DNA of 64,000 nt, taken from contig NC_021184.1 in assembly GCF_000233715.2 (NCBI RefSeq), positions 2,132,001 to 2,196,000 of the forward strand, in the 5' to 3' direction. This document shows positions 1 through 8,291 of this stretch, one piece after another (the first letter of the stretch is position 1; the number at the start of each line of letters is the position of its first letter). The DNA is from Desulfoscipio gibsoniae DSM 7213. Lineage in GTDB: Bacteria > Bacillota > Desulfotomaculia > Desulfotomaculales > Desulfallaceae. The notes under the pieces are model-generated. The model had not been told where the DNA came from and did no database searches. It saw nothing but the letters and a program-made list of their open reading frames with translations. Position numbers and translations under genes: made by a program.

Positions 1-395
1 CATTGTTCGAGCATTATTTCATTGTTGGCGATTGGATATTTTCCTTGTATTACTTTAACATTCATATTTTCAGCAAAAGCTTCATCCAGCGCCCCAAGTT
101 TGCAAGGGATTTCGTTTATGTTTCCATCTCCAAGGTCCTTCCATCTTCCCGAATTCCGAACATCAATGCGGTTTCTAATGACAGACATTTCTTCTTCGGA
201 AGCATCTATAATGGCAAGATGATAATTTCCATAATCATGAATCACCTGCAGCTTTTCAAACTGCAGAAAAACATCCAGCATGGAGAATATTCCGGTGATA
301 AGAGCAACCGATAGCGCCACACTAATCATAGCCAATCTTGTCTTCTTTTTATGTGCCGACAGGTATTGGGGAGCAAGTGCCAGGTAATTCTTCAT
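1..395 (-). CDS. FtsX/MacB-type ABC transporter permease, N-terminal part (cut by window edge)
   Basis: The minus strand reads openly from an ATG at 395 to the window edge, giving about 131 residues beginning [21 protein letters not shown] basic N-terminus, a first membrane segment at about residues 22-44, and then a hydrophilic region match the start of FtsX/MacB-like permeases, where an extracytoplasmic MacB-like domain follows the first helix. The start codon overlaps the stop of the preceding ATPase gene (ATGA), and a GGAGGTGG ribosome site lies just upstream, so the two are translationally coupled. Together they should form an exporter or a peptide/antibiotic-resistance transporter. The substrate cannot be told. 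The C-terminal helices lie outside the window. Confidence 0.85.
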   Translation of the reverse strand, partial: MKNYLALAPQYLSAHKKKTRLAMISVALSVALITGIFSMLDVFLQFEKLQVIHDYGNYHLAIIDASEEEMSVIRNRIDVRNSGRWKDLGDGNINEIPCKLGALDEAFAENMNVKVIQGKYPIANNEIMLEQ

Positions 396-1084
396 CTTTG
401 GCCACCTCCAAGCTCGGTGACCACTCCATCCTTAACTTGAAAGACTCTGTCTGCAAAAGAAGCATAGTTCTCATTGTGCGTAATCATAATCAGGGTCTGC
501 TGATACCTTTCCACAGACAACTTCATCAGGTCAATTACATCTCTGCTGTTTTTACTATCAAGGTTTCCCGTTGGCTCGTCGGCCAAAATGATTGCAGGCT
601 TGGCTGCAAGGGCGCGTCCAATAGCCACACGCTGCTGCTGTCCTCCTGAAAGTTGACTGGGCAGGTGGTGCTTTCTTTCCGTCAATCCCAGTGTAAAAAG
701 CAATTCGTCAATATATTGCTGATCTGGTTTTTTATGATCCAACAGTAATGGCAAGATTATATTTTCCTCAACATTTAATTCAGGAACAAGATTATATGCT
801 TGAAAAATGAATCCTATATTACGCCTGCGAAATACCGCCAGCGCCTCTTCCTGCATATTAAAAACATCCCGGCCATCTATAAAGACCTTGCCCGATGTTG
901 GCATGTCCAATGCTCCAAGCAGATTTAAGAGTGTACTTTTCCCCGAGCCCGACGGTCCAACAATGGAAACAAATTCACCTTTGGAAACAGAAAAGGACAC
1001 ATCCTTTAAGGCTTCCACCTTTGTTTCGCCTTTTCCATAAGTTTTTGATAAATTCTCAGTCCTTAGAATCTCCAATCTTCCCAC
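392..1084 (-). CDS. ABC transporter ATP-binding protein (MacB/LolD type)
   Basis: 230-residue ATPase of the MacB/LolD/SalX class, which energises FtsX-like permeases. Visible motifs: Walker [10 protein letters not shown] at 43-51, Q-loop Gln95, signature LSGGQQQR at 145-152, Walker B IILADEP at 165-171, the family-typical GNLDS D-loop, and switch His203. Length is normal for the family. It is directly upstream of the permease gene with a 4-base overlap and downstream of a histidine kinase/response regulator pair, an arrangement typical of antimicrobial-peptide or cell-envelope stress modules in Firmicutes. Function in efflux or detoxification is inferred from this context. Confidence 0.93.
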   Translation of the reverse strand: MGRLEILRTENLSKTYGKGETKVEALKDVSFSVSKGEFVSIVGPSGSGKSTLLNLLGALDMPTSGKVFIDGRDVFNMQEEALAVFRRRNIGFIFQAYNLVPELNVEENIILPLLLDHKKPDQQYIDELLFTLGLTERKHHLPSQLSGGQQQRVAIGRALAAKPAIILADEPTGNLDSKNSRDVIDLMKLSVERYQQTLIMITHNENYASFADRVFQVKDGVVTELGGGQR

Positions 1085-1154
1085 CCCGGTTATTATTCTA
1101 GTCGTTCATTTAGAACAAACATAGAATAACCAGCCAACCTTACTCTAAGATGAA

Positions 1155-2408
1155 TTAAACCTTACAATTTTGTAAGTTTGGCAAATGCACAGTGAATTTT
1201 GTTCCCTTTTCAATTGTACTTTCTACGGATATAAACCCGCCATGCATTTCAATAATTGTTTTCGCCAAACTAAGCCCTATGCCGGTACCTTGCTTGTTTT
1301 GCGAAAACCTACTTCTGTAAAATCTTTTAAATATATGATTGATATCATCAGGGTGAATACCTTCCCCATTATCTTCGAAAGTTATTTTTATGATCAATGG
1401 CGTTTCTTCAATTAGGACACTGATGTGGTTCCCTGCCCTTGTATGTTCCACAGCGTTTTTAAATAAATTACTCAGGGCTTCCAACATCCATTCCCTGTCG
1501 CAGAGATATGCCACCTTACAGTCCGATTTTACCGCCCAGGTTTTTTGTTCTTTGGACAGCCTGGTTTCAAAACTTTCCGCCACCTGTTTTATAATATCAT
1601 TTAAAATATGGTTACTTTTATTAAGCTCAATGATCCCTGCATCCAATTTGGCCATCTTTAAAAGGTTGGCTATCAGGGTTTGCATACGTTCAAGTTCTTT
1701 TTCGCTTTTATCTAAAAACTTTACTATCACGTCATTATCTGTATTTTCATTTCTCATGATATCAGTATACATAGTAAGGGCAGACAGGGGAGTTTTTAGC
1801 TGATGAGACACATTAGTTAAAATATCCTTTAAAAAAACCCTGTTTTGTTTTTCTTTTTCGATATGGGTATAGAGTGATGCAGTCAATAAATTAATTGATG
1901 CCGCCAATTTAGACAAATTTCCTTCTTCATTATCGTCAAGCCTGGTGGAAATTTCGCCATTCATTATTTTGCTGATGTCATTGTTATACTGATCTATTTT
2001 TCTGTAATGGGTTTTTAAAAATAAATAAACAACTAGCAATATTACAAGAACAAACATACTGGAAAATATCAAGTTAGTTGCCTTGTTTGATCTATAGAAC
2101 TTGTCCACTTGAGGTATTAAATGCAATTGGATACCATTTTTGTATCCGGATTGTTCCAGCAGAGCTTTACCTGTTTCAAGATGATCCGGTAACTTATCGG
2201 CCGTGAATGCCTCTTGGATATCAACAGCCAGTTCCGGGTGTTTTTGCTTCAAGTACCCCGCAATCTCATAGTCATGTACGATCATTTCATTTCTAAAATG
2301 GACGGCCTGTATGTAGGCAATGACCTGAAAGAGTATAACGCCGAGGAATAATACCAGCGAAAATAATATTAAAAAATTTTTTGCTTCCCTATTAACTAGT
2401 AAACTCAT
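1155..2408 (-). CDS. Sensor histidine kinase of an ABC-transporter-linked two-component system
   Basis: 417-residue membrane kinase. Two membrane helices (about 11-33 and 112-132) enclose an extracytoplasmic sensor of about 78 residues; a HAMP-like linker follows (about 133-185). The H-box is NVSHQLKTPLSAL with phospho-acceptor His202; the N-box (NLFKNAVEHT), G1 (DNGEGI) and G2 (GTGIGLSLAK) ATP-binding motifs are intact. The sizeable outer domain separates it from the short-loop BceS kinases that sense through their transporter; it looks more like a PhoR/VanS-type sensor. It lies 10 bases downstream of the response regulator gene and 70 bases upstream of the ABC ATPase. The ligand is unknown. 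Confidence 0.92.
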   Translation of the reverse strand: MSLLVNREAKNFLILFSLVLFLGVILFQVIAYIQAVHFRNEMIVHDYEIAGYLKQKHPELAVDIQEAFTADKLPDHLETGKALLEQSGYKNGIQLHLIPQVDKFYRSNKATNLIFSSMFVLVILLVVYLFLKTHYRKIDQYNNDISKIMNGEISTRLDDNEEGNLSKLAASINLLTASLYTHIEKEKQNRVFLKDILTNVSHQLKTPLSALTMYTDIMRNENTDNDVIVKFLDKSEKELERMQTLIANLLKMAKLDAGIIELNKSNHILNDIIKQVAESFETRLSKEQKTWAVKSDCKVAYLCDREWMLEALSNLFKNAVEHTRAGNHISVLIEETPLIIKITFEDNGEGIHPDDINHIFKRFYRSRFSQNKQGTGIGLSLAKTIIEMHGGFISVESTIEKGTKFTVHLPNLQNCKV

Positions 2409-2418
2409 AAAAAACCCC

Positions 2419-3102
2419 TCATAAAATGTTCCATTTATATCCCATTCCCCTTATTGTAACTAAAAATGAGGGGTGCTTTGGGAAATCCTCTATTTTTTCC
2501 CGGAGCCTGCTGATATAAACAGCCAGAGTATTATCATCAATAAAGCTTTCACGACAGTCCCATAACTTTTGCATTATTTGCTCTTTTGATAATATAATCC
2601 TTGGATTTTGCATAAAAAGACATAACAATCTGTATTCGACAGTGGTAAGTTCTATTTCCAAGCCATTTTTTATCACTCTTCCTTCCAAAAGCTTAACTAT
2701 AATCCCATTGGAAATTAACTCCGTTGACAGCTGCTTTTGGGGGTTCGACCTTCTTAATGCAGCATTTATTCTCGATATAAGTTCATTTAGCCTAAATGGC
2801 TTTGTTATATAATCGTCTCCTCCTATATCCAGACCCATGACAATATTTACTTCCTCATCGGAAGCTGTTAGGAAAATTATTGGTATATTTGATGTTTGCC
2901 TAACTGATTTACATATGTCAAAGCCGCTGCCATCAGGAAGCATTAAATCCAATATAATTAGATTGTACTCATTTTGATTTAAACATTTTTCGGCTTCCTT
3001 TACAGTCCTTGTAATCGTGACATCAAAGTTATGCTTGGAAAGTGAGAATTTTAAGCCTTCAATTAAGCTTAAATCATCTTCCACTAATAATATTTTTCGC
3101 AT
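2419..3102 (-). CDS. OmpR/PhoB-family response regulator
   Basis: 227-residue regulator: receiver domain (1-120) with acidic pocket Glu8-Asp9-Asp10, phospho-acceptor Asp52 in LDLMLPDGSG, Thr79 and Lys101 (ITKPF), followed by a winged-helix DNA-binding domain (about 130-227) ending in the wHTH pattern DNTLAVYISRLREKIE. It heads a presumed operon with the kinase and the ABC exporter, so it probably controls that exporter. A hairpin with a downstream T-run lies 85-115 bases upstream of the start (separate entry) and may attenuate the operon. Confidence 0.93.
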   Translation of the reverse strand: MRKILLVEDDLSLIEGLKFSLSKHNFDVTITRTVKEAEKCLNQNEYNLIILDLMLPDGSGFDICKSVRQTSNIPIIFLTASDEEVNIVMGLDIGGDDYITKPFRLNELISRINAALRRSNPQKQLSTELISNGIIVKLLEGRVIKNGLEIELTTVEYRLLCLFMQNPRIILSKEQIMQKLWDCRESFIDDNTLAVYISRLREKIEDFPKHPSFLVTIRGMGYKWNIL

Positions 3103-3187
3103 ATTTAGTCTCCCTTTTTTTTTACTTATTTTTAATTATTAAGCCCTATCGAACATTTTGCAAGGCTTTGTCTTACCGAAACAAAAA

Positions 3188-3219
3188 ATATAAGCTTCAC
3201 CCGAAAGGTGAGGCTTATA
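3188..3219 (-). terminator. Hairpin with T-run in the leader of the response-regulator operon
   Basis: TATAAGCTTCACC (3189-3201) can pair with GGTGAGGCTTATA (3207-3219), 12 of 13 positions Watson-Crick and one G-T, with a 5-base loop. On the minus strand the stem is followed by TTTTTTGT (3188-3181), the layout of an intrinsic terminator. No minus-strand gene lies just upstream, so it sits in the 5' leader of the regulator gene at 3102. It may be an attenuator. The rest of 3103-3436 shows no gene. Confidence 0.45.
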
Positions 3220-3436
3220 AACTAAACTCACTTTTATGCTATTGAGCAATGCTACAAGAATCAGCTGATACCATAATGGTCAACGGTCAAAACTTTTACC
3301 TACCAAACCCCGGTAATGTTTCTTTATCCAGAAGATACGCAAGGCCTCTGAATCAATAAGCCTTTTTACCATTATTGGCACAACTTCCCTTGGGTTTACA
3401 TATTATGGGTAAAATGAAAGATTTGGAGGTCGTAGT

Positions 3437-3928
3437 ATGAGCCAGGACCCAACAACATCCGCCATACCCCCGGCGCCAACAGGATATAAATTGCAAATTC
3501 CGCAAATGCCTATATTAGGTCCCCCGGACTTCGGATTGTTTTTGCGCAACCTTTATCAGGCCATTGTCGGCGAAGCAACCGCTATTGATTTTTATTATCG
3601 ACTGTTAAGGGAAGCCCCGAATGAACTTCACCGTGAATTCATTGATCATGCTTATAGAGATGAGATGCAGCATTTGGAGGCGTTCACGAGATTATACTGT
3701 TATTTCACCGGCCAAAAACCACAATATACTGTAACTCCCGTTCAATACCGGAGTTACCGGGAAGGCCTGTTGCTTGCCATGAAAGATGAACTGGAAGCAG
3801 CCGAAACCTATCAAGAAATTATTCTTTCGAGCACGGATCAGCTGGTGAGAGATACCTTTTTCATGGCTATGACTGATGAGATGGAGCACGCCACCAGGTT
3901 CGGGTTCCTTTATAATTCTTTGAGATAA
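3437..3928 (+). CDS. Ferritin-like (rubrerythrin-type fold) di-iron protein
   Basis: 163-residue protein, start ATG with GGAGG seven bases upstream. After a Pro-rich tail (1-33) there is a four-helix bundle with metal-ligand spacing of the ferritin-like superfamily: Glu46, the pair E76-x-x-H79 (DEMQH), acidic residues at 118-123 and the pair E148-x-x-H151 (DEMEH). There is no rubredoxin Cys4 module, so it is not a full rubrerythrin. Similar short proteins occur in spore-forming Firmicutes, some linked to spores, but the exact role (peroxide or iron handling, or a spore component) is not shown by the sequence. It is a single gene, convergent with the YigZ gene. Confidence 0.75.
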   Translation: MSQDPTTSAIPPAPTGYKLQIPQMPILGPPDFGLFLRNLYQAIVGEATAIDFYYRLLREAPNELHREFIDHAYRDEMQHLEAFTRLYCYFTGQKPQYTVTPVQYRSYREGLLLAMKDELEAAETYQEIILSSTDQLVRDTFFMAMTDEMEHATRFGFLYNSLR

Positions 3929-3990
3929 TCGGATTAGAATCCTGATAAATTTCCCTTTGCACTTCATGGCCATAATTGGGCATTTTATAA

Positions 3991-4010
3991 GCCCCCTTTA
4001 TTTTGGGGGA
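3991..4010. terminator. Hairpin between convergent genes
   Basis: CCCCC (3992-3996) and GGGGG (4005-4009) flank an A/T-rich loop between the ferritin-like gene (plus) and the YigZ gene (minus). Only weak T-rich sequence follows on either strand, so terminator function is tentative. Confidence 0.35.
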
Positions 4011-4033
4011 CATTTATCCGATTTCTAACTACT

Positions 4034-4648
4034 TTATATATAACAAAACTCCCCTTCCGCCAGCACCGCCTGCCCTCCGGTTACCTCAAGCAATTGTTTT
4101 GCCACTCTGTTTATATCGTCGGGTTCCAGGTATACTTTAATTATTACCTGCTGCTCATAGGTTATTTCCGCTTGTTTAGCGCCGGCTTTTTCCAGTTCAT
4201 TTTTTACCATGCCCAGCCAGGTGTAATCGATAGTTATGTACAGCTCTTTGTATAATAGCCGGGTGGCAACGCCGGCGGTTTCGATTCCTTTCAGGGCCGC
4301 TTCCCGGTAGGCCCGGACCAGGCCGCCGGCCCCCAGCATGATGCCGCCGAAGTATCTGGTGACCACGATAATAATCCGGGTCAATGACTTTTGCATGATC
4401 AGGTCCAGCACCGGCTTTCCGGCTGTGCCGCCGGGTTCGCCGTCGTCGCTGTAACGCTGTGTCCGTTCATTGATTACGTAGGCGAACACGTTATGATTGG
4501 CCTGGCTGTGTTTTTCTCTAATGGTTGATAAGAAACGGCCGGCCTCTTCTGCATCATTTATCGGGGAGGCTGAGGTGATGAAACGGGATTTTTTGATGAT
4601 TGTTTCCACCACCACCGGCTCATTAATGGTTCGATAGCTGTTTTTCAT
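4034..4648 (-). CDS. YigZ/IMPACT-family protein
   Basis: 204 residues from the ATG at 4648, chosen over the longer frame (ATG at 4699) because AGGAG lies 8 bases before it and the longer start has no ribosome site. The N-terminal half carries the UPF0029 (YigZ/IMPACT) pattern: KKSRFITSASP, then a segment with RYSDDGEPGGTAGKPVL, and VVTRYFGGIMLGAGGLVRAY. The C-terminal about 70 residues form the small alpha-beta DUF1949-type domain. Eukaryotic IMPACT modulates the GCN2 kinase; the bacterial role is poorly defined. It follows the polymerase IV gene and may be transcribed with it. Confidence 0.88.
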   Translation of the reverse strand: MKNSYRTINEPVVVETIIKKSRFITSASPINDAEEAGRFLSTIREKHSQANHNVFAYVINERTQRYSDDGEPGGTAGKPVLDLIMQKSLTRIIIVVTRYFGGIMLGAGGLVRAYREAALKGIETAGVATRLLYKELYITIDYTWLGMVKNELEKAGAKQAEITYEQQVIIKVYLEPDDINRVAKQLLEVTGGQAVLAEGEFCYI

Positions 4649-4699
4649 GGCTGCCAACTCCTGACAATTTCTTTGGCTTATAATGGTTTTCCTCTTCAT

Positions 4700-5851
4700 T
4701 TACTTGCGCTTATCAAGTAAACTGGCCACTTTGACAACTTCCTCACCGTAGCGGTCTTTTAATTTATCCAGGGCCGCGGTAATCCTTTCCTCTTTAACCT
4801 TTTGCTCATCCGGAAATAATGTAATTATCTGTTCTCTGGTTAACTTGCCGCAGGACAGACCAATTAACCTGACCGGAGGTTTGCAGTGCTTGTCCAGCAA
4901 ACGCGTTACCGTCGCGTAAATAATGCCGGTCAGGTTGGTTGGTTCAGTCAAACCTTCCGTTCGGGTCACCAGTTTACGGTCCGGGTACTTAATCTTAAGC
5001 GTCACAGAACCGCACTTGACATTATCACGGCGCAAACTGCGCCCGATCTTCTCCGTCAGCCGGCGCAGTGTTTGCCGCAGTTTATCCATATCCCGGACGT
5101 CCTCGGCAAAAGTGATCTCCTTGCCTACAGACTTGGCCTCGCGGTATGGTTTGACCGGCCTGGTGTCCTCGCCCCGGGCAAATTCGTAAAGTACTGAGCC
5201 GTATTTTCCGAAACCATCTTCTAAAAAACTTTGGGGCAGCTCCCTTAACTGACCAATGGTATACACACCGATACGCTTTAACTTATCCGCCGTTTTTAAG
5301 CCGGTACCCCATATCTTTTCCACCGGCAGCGGCGCAAGAAATTCGAGAACTTTCTCCTGCGGGATTACCGTGAATCCGCGCGGTTTTAGGTAATCCGAAG
5401 CCAGCTTGGCAATAAACTTATTGGGGCCGATACCTACCGAGGCGGATAATTGAAGTTCCTCTTTGATACGCCGTTGAATCTCCCCACCAATAAACTCCGG
5501 AGGCCCAAATAACTTTTCACTGCCCCGCACATCAAGAAAAGCCTCGTCCAGTGAAAGGGGCTCAACCAAAGGCGTATACGTATGGAAAATCTCCATTATG
5601 ACATCGGAAACCTCTTTATACTTATTATGATTCGTTGGAACAATAACCAGCCCGGGACATAGTTTAACGGCAGTGGCCATAGCCATAGCCGAATGCACAC
5701 CGAACCGGCGGGCCTCATATGAAGCGGTGGCCACCACTCCCCTCTGATCCGGCCGGCCGCCTACAGCTACCGGTTTGCCTCGCAGCTCCGGATTGTCCCG
5801 CTGCTCTACAGAAGCGAAAAAAGCGTCCATATCCACGTGGATAATAGCCAT
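4700..5851 (-). CDS. dinB: DNA polymerase IV (Y family)
   Basis: 383 residues from ATG 5851, which follows GGGGG; an in-frame TTG 15 bases earlier is the alternative. Translesion polymerase of family Y. Catalytic acidic residues are present in IIHVDMDAFFASVEQ at the N-terminus and SLDEAFLDV in the palm. The little-finger domain occupies about residues 240-350. A C-terminal beta-clamp-binding peptide may be QIITLFP (around residue 345), which fits the QLxLF-like consensus. Length is normal. It bypasses DNA lesions in an error-prone way; SOS control is usual but no LexA box was confirmed here. Confidence 0.93.
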   Translation of the reverse strand: MAIIHVDMDAFFASVEQRDNPELRGKPVAVGGRPDQRGVVATASYEARRFGVHSAMAMATAVKLCPGLVIVPTNHNKYKEVSDVIMEIFHTYTPLVEPLSLDEAFLDVRGSEKLFGPPEFIGGEIQRRIKEELQLSASVGIGPNKFIAKLASDYLKPRGFTVIPQEKVLEFLAPLPVEKIWGTGLKTADKLKRIGVYTIGQLRELPQSFLEDGFGKYGSVLYEFARGEDTRPVKPYREAKSVGKEITFAEDVRDMDKLRQTLRRLTEKIGRSLRRDNVKCGSVTLKIKYPDRKLVTRTEGLTEPTNLTGIIYATVTRLLDKHCKPPVRLIGLSCGKLTREQIITLFPDEQKVKEERITAALDKLKDRYGEEVVKVASLLDKRK

Positions 5852-6091
5852 ATTGCCCCCACACAAACAAAATTTTTGTGGCTAATTGCAAGGTTCACAT
5901 GCCAAGTTCTAAATTAATACCGGACTATTCCCTTAATTATATTATATTCATGAGGGAAAACATGAAACAAGACGTAGCCTCTTCCATTATACCAACTTTC
6001 ATTTTTATTCACCTGATTAATACTTGGAGGGCTGTTGCACAACGGTTTTTTCCACCTGCTTAATGGATGTTTACATAAGTTTTACACTCCT

Positions 6092-6520
6092 TTATTTCAC
6101 CAGAGTTACCGGGCAGTGAGCGAAGTGAATAACCTTATGGCTTACACTCCCCAGGACCAACCCCTTAAGATTACTTAACCCCCTGGTACCTATTACTATT
6201 TGATCACAGTTTTCATGTCTGGCATACTCGGCAATTTCATAGCCCGGGTCACCAGCTGCTACTACTTTTTTGACTTGTATTTGCTCGTTTTCAAATAACT
6301 TTGCCTGATTTTCAGCAATCTCCCTGCCCTGATTTATAACCATTCTTTCAATTTCCTTATAGTCAGTGAAGGGAGAAAAATTATAAATCTCTTTTTTGGC
6401 ATTAACTATATGAATAATTATAATTTCCACTTCCTTTTCACATTGCACCAGGTCAATAAGAAATTGCGCTGCCCTTTGCGCATTTGCTGACCCGTCAACT
6501 GCTAATAAATACTTCTTCAT
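6092..6520 (-). CDS. Universal stress protein (UspA family)
   Basis: 142-residue single-domain Usp. It starts KKYLLAVDGSANAQRAA and ends with the ATP-binding pattern G-2x-G-9x-G-S seen as GTRGLSNLKGLVLGSVSHKV followed by HCPVTLVK. The start has a strong AGGGGGGCCC ribosome site. It stands alone, preceded by an AT-rich stretch. A second family member is at 15047. The role is general stress tolerance, with ATP binding predicted from the motif. Confidence 0.9.
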   Translation of the reverse strand: MKKYLLAVDGSANAQRAAQFLIDLVQCEKEVEIIIIHIVNAKKEIYNFSPFTDYKEIERMVINQGREIAENQAKLFENEQIQVKKVVAAGDPGYEIAEYARHENCDQIVIGTRGLSNLKGLVLGSVSHKVIHFAHCPVTLVK

Positions 6521-6692
6521 AAAGGGCCCCCCTTAGATTTGTTGAAATAACTTTGACAACATAATAGCCAATTTATCCATTATTGGAAGTTTGCCAGGTC
6601 ACGGAACAGGTGTGATATTGCTCACTGCTGGCAATCTTTTTAAAAATAACTCAATTGGATGCTGTATTCATGGTTATTAGTTGGTATCATCC

Positions 6693-6926
6693 ATGATAAA
6701 TGGACAGTTTAGGTACCAGCATGATATAAATATTATCAATGACTCATGGGTGGAGGCTATGGAGTATATGAAAGGATATGAACAAAAAGCATACAGAGAG
6801 ATGTTAATCTGGCAAATAAAAACAAACAGGAAGCCATCTTTTATAGGAGAACTATCCCCTCCCTCCGGAGACCGCCATGTTTCTAATTATTGTGAAATAT
6901 TAGTTGGCTCAATATACGTTTGTTGA
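6693..6926 (+). CDS. Possible small hypothetical protein
   Basis: An open frame of 77 residues from ATG 6693 (81 from TTG 6681) in the otherwise empty stretch 6521-7029. The middle part (WVEAMEYMKGYEQKAYREML) would form an amphipathic helix. No ribosome site precedes either start and no family is recognised, so it may be chance or a gene remnant. Nothing else was seen between the stress-protein gene and the membrane-protein gene. Confidence 0.2.
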   Translation: MINGQFRYQHDINIINDSWVEAMEYMKGYEQKAYREMLIWQIKTNRKPSFIGELSPPSGDRHVSNYCEILVGSIYVC

Positions 6927-7029
6927 ACCCATGGCTTGTGAACAAATCAAAAGAAAGTGATATAAACAAGCAGTAGAATTACTTTAAATTGTTTTGGGGA
7001 AAATATGTTTAAAGAGGGGGGAAATTTAC

Positions 7030-7485
7030 TTGGTTATGAAAGATTCAACCACAAGAGGTTTTGTTGCCGGGGTAACAGGCGGCGTAGCAATGAATATAGT
7101 AAGCTATATATCTTATTATCTAGGCATTGCCAATTTACGTTTTTTGGACTGGCCGAGTATAATTATTACAGGCCACAGTCCTACTAATATTTTATCAGTT
7201 ATATTTTTCTTGATCGTCCAATTAATATTTGTAGGCTTTTTAGGTTCTTTATTCGCTTTACTTATTTCCAGGCTGATAACAAGTATAAATTATATTTTTA
7301 AAGGGATACTTTTTGGCTTAATATCATGGTTTGCTATATATGCATTGACTTATATATCTGATGTGCCTAAGCTTACGCCGCTGACAACGCTCACAGCAGT
7401 AACAGATTTTATAGGTGCCGTTGTATTTGGGTTTGTTTTAGCTGAAACTCTAAATAGGCTGGATAGCAGAAAAGAACTACCGTAA
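7030..7485 (+). CDS. Hypothetical integral membrane protein, about four helices
   Basis: 151 residues from TTG 7030, placed 9 bases after GAGGGGGG; ATG 7036 is the alternative. Predicted helices at about residues 9-27, 48-76, 85-106 and 118-138, with the charged end LNRLDSRKEL. Hydrophobicity and small-residue content (GFVAGVTGGVAMN) indicate a membrane protein, possibly of a YqhR-like group, but no family can be named with confidence. It is a single gene followed by a terminator hairpin and then a repeat-rich non-coding region. Confidence 0.6.
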   Translation: MVMKDSTTRGFVAGVTGGVAMNIVSYISYYLGIANLRFLDWPSIIITGHSPTNILSVIFFLIVQLIFVGFLGSLFALLISRLITSINYIFKGILFGLISWFAIYALTYISDVPKLTPLTTLTAVTDFIGAVVFGFVLAETLNRLDSRKELP

Positions 7486-7524
7486 TGAGTTCAAGGATTG
7501 TTTTTTCTTCCCTTATAAACAATT

Positions 7525-7549
7525 AGCCGGGTTGAACCGGCTTTTATTA
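7525..7549 (+). terminator. Intrinsic terminator after the membrane-protein gene
   Basis: AGCCGG (7525-7530) pairs with CCGGCT (7537-7542) around a 6-base loop and is followed by TTTATTATT on the plus strand, 40 bases after the stop of the preceding gene. Confidence 0.6.
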
Positions 7550-7679
7550 TTGAAGTTTCGAATTGAACAGGCTTATGTCCAAGTAACTTGTCACGCACAT
7601 TTTGTCAGGACTTTGAATGGCTTCCCATTTATTAACAGTATATATTCTTTATGACCGGGCATTATATTAACGTAAGGTT

Positions 7680-8067
7680 CGTAATGGCCGAGCCAAGAGT
7701 GTTACAGGGTCGCAAGGCTCTGTAATAGTCGGCCAAAGGTTAATATCGGGTCGACTGGCTCGTTATTAGCCGGCGGGCAGATCGGTAAATGTTTTGGCAG
7801 GCTATATAATAGTCCTAAAGATTATTATATGGTCGTAAGAGATGTTTATCGGTCGAGCTAAGATTATTATGGGTGCCGAATGGATTGCGTTGCTTGTGAA
7901 AAGTCCTATGGGTTTACAGTAGTCGAGAGATTGTTGTAGGCTCATCAGGTATCCATAATGGTCGAGCAAAGATCATCATGGGTGTCGTAATGGTTCATGG
8001 CAGCCGAAAGGTTGTCATGGGCTACGTAGATACGCGTGGTGGTTGTAGCGTAGGTCATTACGGGCTT
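7680..8067. repeat. Degenerate tandem repeat block, about 40-bp period
   Basis: About eight to ten imperfect copies of a unit with the pattern GTCGAGC-AAAGATTATTATGGGT-CGTAATGG. The clearest pair begins at about 7852 (GGTCGAGCTAAGATTATTAT) and 7962 (GGTCGAGCAAAGATCATCAT), about 80% identical over 35 bases. Older copies begin near 7684, 7727, 7780, 7826, 7930 and 8000. No reading frame is kept through it and the differences between copies change amino acids in every frame, so it appears non-coding. It ends directly before a terminator-like hairpin at 8072-8103. Confidence 0.55.
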
Positions 8068-8071
8068 GAAT

Positions 8072-8109
8072 AGAAATCCCCTTCTTTTTGGAAGGGGATT
8101 TCTTATTAA
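8072..8109 (+). terminator. Strong hairpin closing the repeat block
   Basis: AGAAATCCCCTTC (8072-8084) is perfectly complementary to GAAGGGGATTTCT (8091-8103), loop of 6, followed by TATT on the plus strand. No protein gene precedes it on the plus strand within 580 bases, so if it terminates transcription the transcript would be of the repeat block itself. Confidence 0.5.
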
Positions 8110-8188
8110 CCTGCCCTGTGGGTGGGACAAGGGGGTGTGGCTTTGAGCAGTGGTCGTGATAATCAAGGGCAACGGGAGAAATTAAAGT

Positions 8189-8284
8189 ATGATAAAGCTG
8201 GCACTCATGATTTTGTTTTCAGTGATATTGCCCCGGGCAGCAGGCGTGGCTGCAATTTTGTACGTGATTATAATGCCTGGATAA
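8189..8284 (+). CDS. Possible 31-residue hydrophobic membrane microprotein
   Basis: ATG at 8189 preceded by GGGAGA with 9-base spacing opens a 31-codon frame ending TAA at 8284. It begins MIKLALMILFSVILP and is hydrophobic almost to its end, one membrane helix with Lys3 and a single Arg. The size and hydrophobicity resemble small membrane proteins, including type I toxin peptides, but no homologue is recognised. It ends 7 bases before the convergent stop of the gene at 8292. Confidence 0.3.
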   Translation: MIKLALMILFSVILPRAAGVAAILYVIIMPG

Positions 8285-8291
8285 ATAAAGA

